NCBI RefSeq assembly: GCF_051014445.1
Contig: NW_027488379.1
Coordinates: 2,108,001-2,172,000 of the forward strand
Reading direction: 5' to 3'
DNA: 64,000 nucleotides
Source of the DNA: Colletes latitarsis
Taxonomy: Eukaryota > Arthropoda > Insecta > Hymenoptera > Colletidae
Below, in pieces: positions 42,723 through 49,500 of this stretch (the stretch's first letter is position 1; every line of letters begins with the position of its first letter). Under the pieces are notes generated by a model. That model was not told the origin of the DNA. It searched no databases and worked only from the letters and a program-made list of their open reading frames with translations. The translations under genes and the position numbers were made by a program.

Positions 42723-42737
42723 GTCCATTAAACTTGG
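42723..42737. repeat. Left target-site duplication
   Basis: The 15-bp sequence gtccattaaacttgg lies directly left of the retrotransposon and is repeated exactly after its poly(A) tail. The satellite normally reads AAACCTGG here; both copies carry AAACTTGG. The C-to-T change was therefore already in the target monomer before insertion, which supports a true duplication rather than two similar monomers. The length is close to the 14 bp known for R1 elements. Confidence 0.96.
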
Positions 42738-44873
42738 GCCAAGACCCAGGCATGGAAGGAGCTCCTCCAGACCCTTGATGACGATCCATGGGGGCGCCCA
42801 TATAAGGTGGTGCTGAATAAGCTCCGCCCGTGGGCGCCCCCCGTCACCGAGGGTCTTGACCCCCGGCTGCTGGAGGACGTGGTCAATACACTCTTCCCAA
42901 TTGGGGAGAGGGGACCGCGTCCTCCGGCGGCGGCGGCTGTCCCAGTGGAGTGGACGGCCGAGCTGGGGGTCACGCAGGAGGAGCTGGCAGCGGCCATCAG
43001 ACGGCTCGGGGTTCGTAACACGGCCCCGGGTCCGGATGGTGTGCCCGGCCGGGTTTGGGTCTTGACCCAGGGCGTCCTTGGGGCCGACCTCAGGCGGTTG
43101 TTCGACCGCTGCCTGAGGGACGGGCGATTCCCCCCCAGTTGGAAGGTGGCCAGGATGGTCCTCCTCCGGAAGGAGGGTCGGCCCGCGGAGTCTCCCTCCG
43201 CATACCGGCCCATTTGTCTCCTCGACGAGGTGGGCAAGCTCTTCGAGCGTGTGATTGCTGCCCGCCTCGTCGAGCACCTGTCGCGGGGTGATCCCGGTCT
43301 GGCCGACTGCCAGTTCGGTTTCCGGGGGGGCCGATCGACTATCGACGCGATAGGTCGTGTGAGGGCCCTCTCGGAGGCGGCCGTCACCCGGGGAGGGGTG
43401 GCATTGGCAATATCCTTGGATATTGCCAATGCTTTTAACACCCTCCCCTGGGAAGAGATAAGGAGGGGACTCGAATATCATCGAGTCCCCCCTTGTCTCA
43501 GGGCGGTCGTCGGGGATTATCTCCGCGGCAGGTGGATCGAGTATCCGGGCCGGGATGGTGATATGCGGAGGGAGGTGTACTGCGGTGTTCCGCAGGGGTC
43601 GGTCCTCGGGCCACTCCTGTGGAACATCGCGTACGACTCGGTGTTGCGGGCCGGCCTCCCCGACGGCGTCAGCACGGTGTGTTATGCGGATGACACACTG
43701 GTGCTGGCCGTCGGGGCGCACTGGGGGAGGGCCATGCGTCGCGCGGAGGAGGGGTCGCAACGCGTCGTCGACCGGATCAGGGGGATGGGGATGACGGTGG
43801 CGGTCCATAAGACCGAGGTGATTGCGTTTCATTCACCTCGGCAGGATCCGCCACCCTCTCTGATTCGGGTGGGTGGGGCTGACATCGAGGTGAAGCCCCA
43901 GATCAGGTATCTGGGGCTGATCCTCGATAGCCACTGGCGTTTCGAGAAGCATTTCCGCTGCCTGGTCCCCCGGTTGGAAAGGATGGTTGCGGCTCTGGGC
44001 CGGATCCTGCCCAACCTGGGGGGCCCGGCGGGCCGAGTTCGTCGCCTCTATGTGGCAATGGTCCAGTCGGTGGCCCTATACGGGGCCCCCGTCTGGGCGG
44101 ACGACCTGGCTGCCTCCCGGCGCAGCATGACTATGCTGCGTCGGGTGCAGAGGCGCATGGCGCTCAGGGTCGTCCGCGGGTATCGGACCATGTCACATGA
44201 GGCGGCGACGGTTTTAGCGGGGATGCCGCCCATGGACCTGCTCGCGCGGTCGCACGCGGTGATGTACCGGCACCGCGTCGACCGTCGCGCGGGGGTGGGG
44301 GCGGTCCCGGGCGGGCAGGAACCTGCTTGGGGCGATTTGAAGCGCCAGGCCCGGCAGTCCGTGTTGCTCGCGTGGCAGGAGCGGCTGGCTCTGCCAACCG
44401 CGGGGCACCGGACTGTCGGGGCTGTTCGGCCACTCCTGAAGGAGTGGCTGGACAGAGGCCATGGCAGCCTCACCTACCGGCTGGCACAGGTATTTTCCGG
44501 GCATGGCAGCTTCGGAAGATACCTGTGCCGGATAGGGAAGGAGCCGACGGCGCGTTGCTGCCACTGCGACGCTGAGCAGGACACGGCGGATCATACCCTG
44601 GAGGTATGCCCCGCGTGGGAGGGGGAGCGCCGTGTCCTGGTCGGCGTCGTCGGGCGGGATGTCTCGCTGCCGGGCGTGGTGCGCGCCATGCTCGGCAGCG
44701 AGGAGAAGTGGAGGGCCGTGGCCTCCTTCTGCGAGAACGTAATGTTGCAGAAGGAGGCCGCGGGGAGGGAGCGCGAGCTTCAGCGGCGTGCTGAAGCGCG
44801 CGCTCGTGCGGTGGCCCGAGGTCGTCGCCCGGTCGCGAGGCGTCGCGGGCGGCCGCCTCGGCGTGGCGGATGA
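42738..44873 (+). CDS. Reverse transcriptase ORF2 fragment (C-terminal 711 residues)
   Basis: C-terminal part of the retrotransposon ORF2, which copies element RNA into DNA at the nicked target. The frame is open from the insertion junction, so there is no native start; the GTG at 42,807 is internal. Residues are counted from 42,738. The pre-RT motif DDDPWGRPYK lies near 14-23. RT motifs follow: APGPDGVP (96-103), AYRPICLLDEVGKLFER (155-171), QFGFRGGRSTIDAI (192-205), motif A LDIANAF (227-233, catalytic D228), motif B GVPQGSVLGPLL (283-294), motif C YADD (316-319, catalytic D318 and D319), motif D region (349-364) and YLGLILD (391-397). A finger C607-x2-C610-x8-H619-x4-C624 follows, then an arginine-rich tail. 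There is no RNase H domain. All three catalytic aspartates are present with no stop or frameshift, but the upstream endonuclease is absent. Clade assignment is from motif recognition. Confidence 0.94.
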   Translation, partial: AKTQAWKELLQTLDDDPWGRPYKVVLNKLRPWAPPVTEGLDPRLLEDVVNTLFPIGERGPRPPAAAAVPVEWTAELGVTQEELAAAIRRLGVRNTAPGPDGVPGRVWVLTQGVLGADLRRLFDRCLRDGRFPPSWKVARMVLLRKEGRPAESPSAYRPICLLDEVGKLFERVIAARLVEHLSRGDPGLADCQFGFRGGRSTIDAIGRVRALSEAAVTRGGVALAISLDIANAFNTLPWEEIRRGLEYHRVPPCLRAVVGDYLRGRWIEYPGRDGDMRREVYCGVPQGSVLGPLLWNIAYDSVLRAGLPDGVSTVCYADDTLVLAVGAHWGRAMRRAEEGSQRVVDRIRGMGMTVAVHKTEVIAFHSPRQDPPPSLIRVGGADIEVKPQIRYLGLILDSHWRFEKHFRCLVPRLERMVAALGRILPNLGGPAGRVRRLYVAMVQSVALYGAPVWADDLAASRRSMTMLRRVQRRMALRVVRGYRTMSHEAATVLAGMPPMDLLARSHAVMYRHRVDRRAGVGAVPGGQEPAWGDLKRQARQSVLLAWQERLALPTAGHRTVGAVRPLLKEWLDRGHGSLTYRLAQVFSGHGSFGRYLCRIGKEPTARCCHCDAEQDTADHTLEVCPAWEGERRVLVGVVGRDVSLPGVVRAMLGSEEKWRAVASFCENVMLQKEAAGRERELQRRAEARARAVARGRRPVARRRGRPPRRGG
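43221..43274 (+). other. Inverted repeat in RT coding region (16-bp arms)
   Basis: Arms 43,221-43,236 and 43,259-43,274 pair over 16 positions with one G-U wobble, around a 22-nt loop. They lie in codons between the AYRPICLLDEVGKLFER motif and the GFRGGRS motif. Confidence 0.8.
43401..43432 (+). other. Perfect 15-bp hairpin over RT motif A
   Basis: Arms 43,401-43,415 and 43,418-43,432 are perfect reverse complements separated by TT. The codons spell ALAISLDIANA, so the catalytic aspartate codon (43,419-43,421) is inside the stem. Beyond it, GGGGAGGGGTG on the left and CACCCTCCCC on the right can extend the structure. Confidence 0.9.
43465..43490 (+). other. Perfect 10-bp hairpin in RT coding region
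   Basis: Arms GGGGACTCGA (43,465-43,474) and TCGAGTCCCC (43,481-43,490) flank the loop ATATCA. It lies about 30 nt after the motif A hairpin, in codons between motifs A and B. Confidence 0.85.
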
Positions 44874-44927
44874 CCTAGGCTGGGAGGGGGGTCCTGAGGG
44901 GACCCTCCTCCCGCCAGGCGGCGCCGG

Positions 44928-44972
44928 GTCGGACCGGTTGGGGGTAGGAGTGCCTCCCCCTACCGGTCCGAC
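44928..44972 (+). other. 3' UTR hairpin 1 (11-bp perfect stem)
   Basis: GTCGGACCGGT (44,928-44,938) pairs with ACCGGTCCGAC (44,962-44,972). The loop itself contains GGGGG and CCCCC, which can extend the stem. Confidence 0.85.
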
Positions 44973-45036
44973 GCAAGGGGAGGCACCCTCGGCGGTCTGG
45001 TGCGGCCATGAACGCCCGGCCGCCGAGGGGTGGAAA

Positions 45037-45092
45037 CGGGGTCGCGGGCGGTTGCGAGTTGGGGCTCGCAGCCGCCACTAAACGCGACCCCG
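45037..45092 (+). other. 3' UTR hairpin 2 (nested, 10 + 12 bp)
   Basis: The outer stem CGGGGTCGCG (45,037-45,046) pairs with CGCGACCCCG (45,083-45,092). Directly inside, 45,047-45,058 pairs with 45,065-45,076 over 12 positions with one G-U wobble. A 6-nt bulge ACTAAA and a 6-nt loop complete the structure. Confidence 0.87.
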
Positions 45093-45098
45093 GGACGG

Positions 45099-45135
45099 AT
45101 AGCGGCGGGATGGAGTGGCCCCGTCCCGCCGCTAT
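45099..45135 (+). other. 3' UTR hairpin 3 (12-bp perfect stem)
   Basis: ATAGCGGCGGGA (45,099-45,110) pairs perfectly with TCCCGCCGCTAT (45,124-45,135) around a 13-nt loop. Confidence 0.88.
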
Positions 45136-45152
45136 GAGGCAGTGTGTCTACT

Positions 45153-45170
45153 GGGGGGACCGGTCCCCCC
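45153..45170 (+). other. 3' UTR 18-bp perfect palindrome
   Basis: GGGGGGACCGGTCCCCCC reads identically on both strands. It may form a short stem or act as an intermolecular pairing site in RNA. Confidence 0.88.
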
Positions 45171-45198
45171 GGGGGATGGGCGCGAAAGCGCGGGCACG

Positions 45199-45244
45199 GG
45201 GAGGATACCGGAAGAATGCTTCGAGCGATTCCCGGTATCCTCCC
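45199..45244 (+). other. 3' UTR hairpin 4 (13-bp perfect stem)
   Basis: GGGAGGATACCGG (45,199-45,211) pairs perfectly with CCGGTATCCTCCC (45,232-45,244) around a 20-nt loop. Confidence 0.88.
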
Positions 45245-45287
45245 AAAGCGTGCCGAAGGGTCACCGTGGGGTTTTTAGTGGGTAGGT

Positions 45288-45315
45288 CCCGCGCCTGTCG
45301 TTGTACGGGCGCGGG
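45288..45315 (+). other. 3' UTR hairpin 5 (8-bp stem)
   Basis: CCCGCGCC (45,288-45,295) pairs with GGCGCGGG (45,308-45,315) around a 12-nt loop. Confidence 0.75.
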
Positions 45316-45328
45316 GAATCCCACACAC

Positions 45329-45360
45329 CCCTCCCACCTCTCCCCAAGGAGGTGGGAGGG
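45329..45360 (+). other. 3' UTR terminal hairpin (12-bp perfect stem)
   Basis: CCCTCCCACCTC (45,329-45,340) pairs with GAGGTGGGAGGG (45,349-45,360) around an 8-nt loop. It ends about 30 nt before the poly(A) tail, where a reverse transcriptase recognition stem would be expected; that role is inference. Confidence 0.85.
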
Positions 45361-45388
45361 AGTCTTTCGAAGATTTTCCCCACGACAA

Positions 45389-45394
45389 AATAAA
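45389..45394 (+). promoter_or_regulatory. AATAAA at the start of the poly(A) tract
   Basis: The motif AATAAA occurs where the 3' UTR meets the tail (ACGACAAAATAAAA). It may be a polyadenylation signal, but the position inside the A-tract also fits chance: one T in a run of A. Confidence 0.4.
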
Positions 45395-45417
45395 AAAAAA
45401 AAAAAAAAAAAAAAAAA
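45392..45417 (+). other. Retrotransposon poly(A) tail (26 nt)
   Basis: An uninterrupted run of 26 A residues joins the 3' UTR to the right target-site duplication. The last A could also belong to a 16-bp duplication, because the left flank reads AGTCC. Confidence 0.95.
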
Positions 45418-45432
45418 GTCCATTAAACTTGG
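45418..45432. repeat. Right target-site duplication
   Basis: Exact second copy of the 15 bp at 42,723-42,737, directly after the poly(A) tail. The satellite monomer resumes in phase at 45,433 (TTTGAATCAATATTTT), so nothing was lost at the target beyond the duplication. Confidence 0.96.
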
Positions 45433-46589
45433 TTTGAATCAATATTTTAGAGGATAACGCATGTTAGGTCTAGGTTAGGTCTGGGATTTGCTCTCATCAG
45501 GCTCATTCTTTCGCATATTTCTCATACATGATGGCTTGATCCCGGGCTTTTTCTGGATTGCATCACGTAGTAATGTGGGACCACACTGAAACAATCAATT
45601 AAATCTGGTCTTGATAAATATTTTAGAGGACAACGCATGTTAGGTCTGGATTAGGTCTAGGATTTGCCCTCATCAGGCTCATACTTTCGCATATTTCTCA
45701 TACTTCATGGCTAGATCCTGGGCTGTTTCTGGATTGTATCACGTAGTAATGCGGTACCACGCTGAAACAGTCAATTAAACCTGGTTTCGATCAATATTTT
45801 AGAGGATAACGCAAGTTTGGTCTGGGATAGGTCTGGGATTTGCCCTCATCAGGCTCATACTTACGCGTTTTTCACATACTTGTTGAACAGATTCTGGGTT
45901 TTTTCTGGTTTGGGTCACGTAGTAATGTGGTACCACACTGAAACAGTCGATTAAACCAGGTTTCGATCAATATTTTAGAGGATAACGCAAGTTTAGTCTG
46001 GGATAGGTCTGGGATTTGCCCTCATCAGGTTCATACTTACGCGTTTTTCACATACTTGTTGAACAGATTCTGGGTTTTTTCTGGTTTGGGTCACGTAGTA
46101 ATGTGGTACCACACTGAAACAGTCGATTAAACCAGGTTTCGATCAATAATTTTGAAGATAACGCATGTAAGGTCTAGGTTAGGCCTGGGATTTTCACTCA
46201 TCAGACTCATACATTCGCATTCTTCACATACTTGTTGAACGGATCCTGGGTTTTTTCTGGTTTGGATCACGTAGTAATGTGGGGCCACACTGAAACAATC
46301 AATTAAACCTGGTCATGGTAAATATTTTAGAGGATAACGCATGTTAGGTCTGGGTTAGGTCTAGGCTTTGCCCTCGTCAGGCTCATACTTTCGCATGTTT
46401 CTCATACTTCATGGCTAGATCCTGGGCTATTTCTGGACTGGATCACGTAGTAATGTGGTACCACACTGAAACAGTCAATTAAACCTGGCTTCGATCAATA
46501 TTTTAGAGGATAACGGAAGTTAGGTCTGGGACAGGTCTGGGATTTGCCCTCATCAGGCTCATACTTTCGCGTTTTTCACATACTTGTTG
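45433..46589. repeat. Irregular satellite monomers right of the retrotransposon
   Basis: About 6.5 monomers. Several are diverged relatives of 18,130-18,640: ACTTACGCGTTTTTCAC with AGATTCTGGG at about 45,860 and 46,035, and GTGGGGCCACAC at about 46,279. Together with the left flank this makes the insertion locus an older relative of the 17.4-18.7 kb segment. Nothing else is visible. Confidence 0.8.
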
Positions 46590-49500
46590 AACAGATCCTG
46601 GGTTTTTTCTGGTTTGGGTCACGTAGTAATGTGGTACCACACTGAAACAGTCGATTAAACCAGGTTTCGATCAATATTTATGAGGATAACGCATGTTAGG
46701 TCTAGGTTAGGCCTGGATTTTCACTCATCAGACACATACTTTCGTATTCTTCACATACTTGTTGAACGGATCCTGGGTTATTTCTGGTTTGGATCACGTA
46801 GTAATGTGGGACCTCACTGAAACAGTCCATTAAACCTGGTTTGGATCAATATTTTAGAGGATAACGCAAGTTTGGTCTGGGATAGGTCTGGGATTTGCCC
46901 CCATCAGACTCATACTATCGCATATTTCTTATACTTCATGGCTATATCCTGGGATATTTCTGGATTGCATCACGTAGTAATGTGGTTCCACACTGAAACA
47001 ATCAATTAAACCTGGTTTCGCTCAATATTTTAGAAGATGACGCGTGTTAGGTTTAGGTTAGGCCTGGGATTTGCCCTCATCAGGGTCATACTTTCACAGT
47101 TTTAACATGCATGTTGACCTGATCGAGGGTTTTTTCTGCTTTGGATCACGTAGTAAAGTGGTACCACAACTAAAACAGTCAATTAAACCTGGTTTCGATC
47201 ACTATTTTAGAGGATAACGCAAGTTAGGTCTGGGATAGGTCTCGGATTATCCCTCATCAGACTCATACTTTCGCACACTTCACATACTCCTTGACAAGAT
47301 CCAGGGTTTTTTTCTGGTTTGGATCACGTAGTAATGTGGTACCACACTGAAACAGTTGATTAAACCTGGTTTCGATTAATATTTTTGAGGATAACGCATG
47401 TTAGGTCTGGGATAGGTCTGGGATTTGCCTTCATCAGACTCATACTTTCGCAGTTTTAACATGCATGTTGACCTGATCGAGGGTTTTTTCTGCTTTGGAT
47501 CACGTAGTAAAGTGGTACCACACTAAAACAGTCAATTAAACCTGGTTTCGATCAATATTTTAGAGGATAACGAAAGTTATGTCTAGTTTAGGCCTGGGAT
47601 TTGCCCTCATCAGACTCATATTTTCGCATACTTCACATACTTGTTGAACTGATCCTGGGTTTTTTTCTGGTTTGGATCACGTAGTAAAGAGGTACCACAC
47701 TGAAGCAGTCCATTAAACCTGGTTTGGATCAATATTTTAGAGGATAACGCATGTTAGGTTTGGGTTAGGTCTAGGATTTGCCCTCATCAGGCTGATACTT
47801 TCGCATATTTCTCATACTTCATGGCTAGATCCTGGGCTGTTTCTGGATTGTATCACGTAGTAATGTGGTACCACGCTGAAACAGCCAATTAAACCTGGTT
47901 TCGATCAATATTTTAGAGGATAACGCAAGTTAGGTCTGGGATTTTCACTCATCAGACTCATACTTTCGCATTCTTCACATACTTGTTGAACAGATCCTGG
48001 GTTTTTTCTGGTTTGGGTCCGGTAGTAATGTGGTACCACACTGAAACAGTCGATTAAACCAGGTTTCGATCAATATTTTTGAGGGTAACGCATGTTAGGT
48101 CTGGGTTAGGTCTAGGATTTGCCCTCGTCAGGCTCATACTTTCGCATTCTTCCCATACTTGTTAAACGGATCCTGGGTTTTTTCCGGTTTGGATCACGTA
48201 GTAATGTGGGACCACACTGAAACAATCAATTAAACCTAGTCATGATAAATATTTTAGAGGATAACGCATGTTAGGTCTGGGATAGGTCTGGGATTTGCCC
48301 TCACCATACTCATACTTTCGCACACTTCACAAACTCGTTGAACAGATCCTGGGTTATTTTCTGGTTTGGATCACATAGTAATGTGGTACCACACTGAAAC
48401 AGTCGATTAAACCAGGTTTTGATCAATATTTTTGAGGATAACGCATGTTAGGTCTAGTTTAGGCCTGGGATTTGCCCTCATCAGACTCATACTTTCGCAT
48501 ACTTCAAATACTTGTTGAACAGGTCCTGGGTTTTTTTCTGGTTTGGATCACGTAGTAATGTGGTACCACACTGAAACAGTCGATTAAACCTGGTTTCGAT
48601 CAATATTTTTGAGGATAACGCATGTTAGGTCTAGGTTAGGCCGGGGATTTTCACTCATCAGACTCATTCTTTCGCATTCTTCACATACTTGTTGGACGGA
48701 TCCTGGGTTTTTTCTGGTTTGGATCACGTAGTAATGTGGGACCACACTGAAACAATTAATTAAACCTGGTCTTGATAAATATTTTAGAAGATAACGCATG
48801 TTAGGTCTGGGATAGGTCTGGGATTTGCCCTCATCAGACTCATACTTTCGCGTACTTCAAATACTTGTTGAACAGGTCCTGGGTTTTTTTCTGGCTTGGA
48901 TCACGTAGTAATGTGGTACCACATTGAAACAGTCGATTAAACCTGGTTTCGATCAATATTTTTGAGGATAATGCATGTTAGGTCTAGGTTAGGCCGGGGA
49001 TTTTCACTCATCAGACTCATACTTTCGCATTCTGCACATACTTGTTGGACGGATCCTGGGTTTTTTCTGGTTTGGATCACGTAGTAATGTGGGACCACAC
49101 TGAAACAATCAATTAAACCTGGTCTTGATAAATATTTTAGAGGATAACGCATGTTAGGTCTGGGATAGGTCTGGGATTTGCCCTCATCATACTCATACTT
49201 TCGCATTCTTCACATACTTGTTGAACAGATCCTGGGTTTTTTCCGGTATGGGTCACGTAGTAGTGTGGTACCACACTGAAACAGTCGATTAAACCTGGTT
49301 TCGATCAATATTTTTGAGGATAACGCATGTTAGGTCTAGGTTAGGCCGGGGATTTTCACTGATCAGACTCATACTTTCGCATTCTCCACATACTTGTTGG
49401 ACGGATCCTGGGTTTTTTCTGGTTTGGATCACGTAGTAATGTGGGACCACACTGAAACAATCAATTAAACCTGGTCTTGATAAATATTTTAGAGGATAAC

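Larger units (their letters stand above)
1..42737. repeat. Satellite array, left arm (about 176-bp monomers)
   Basis: About 243 head-to-tail monomers. Each can be read as: a conserved ATCAATATTTT(A/T)GAGGATAACGCA box, a TTAGG-like box (GTTAGGTCTAGGTTAGG or the variant AGGTCTGGGATAGGTCTGGG), CTCATCAG(A/G)CTCATACTTTCGC, a variable 40-50 bp segment, GGATCACGTAGTAATG, the palindrome TGTGGTACCACA, then CTGAAACAGTC(G/A)ATTAAACC. The period follows from offsets between identical diagnostic variants, which are near multiples of 176 (for example 1,234 for 7 and 2,993 for 17). All monomers lie in the same orientation. No gene is supported inside the array. It could be centromeric, pericentromeric or subtelomeric heterochromatin; the sequence alone does not decide. 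Confidence 0.97.
44874..45391 (+). other. Retrotransposon 3' UTR, rich in hairpins
   Basis: About 518 nt of very GC-rich sequence between the ORF2 stop and the poly(A) tail. It contains a run of perfect or near-perfect inverted repeats, listed separately. In this class of elements the 3' UTR can be the part the reverse transcriptase recognises; that role here is inferred from position and structure only. No second reading frame is supported. Confidence 0.85.
42738..45417 (+). mobile_element. 5'-truncated R1-clade non-LTR retrotransposon
   Basis: A 2.68-kb GC-rich insert in A+T-richer satellite. It has the marks of target-primed reverse transcription: 5' truncation inside the reading frame, a reverse transcriptase frame, a 3' UTR, a 26-nt poly(A) tail and a perfect 15-bp target-site duplication. 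The reverse transcriptase motifs, a C-terminal CCHC-type finger and the lack of an RNase H domain fit the R1 clade (R1, TRAS, Waldo and relatives). ORF1 and the AP endonuclease part of ORF2 are missing, so this copy cannot move by itself. The uninterrupted frame, intact tail and identical duplication suggest a recent insertion. The exact family needs a database comparison. Confidence 0.95.

Noticed and set aside
1..42737. CRISPR array
   Set aside because: The repeat has no short repeat with unique spacers; the whole 176-bp unit is repeated, and the context is eukaryotic.
42648..43832. 394-codon open frame on the minus strand across the retrotransposon
   Set aside because: It is antisense to the RT frame in GC-rich DNA, spans the satellite junction, and shows no recognisable domain; the plus-strand frame has all RT motifs.
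45008..45457. 149-codon plus-strand frame over the 3' UTR and tail
   Set aside because: It runs through the hairpins, the poly(A) tail (as a lysine run) and into the satellite, so it cannot be a conserved protein.
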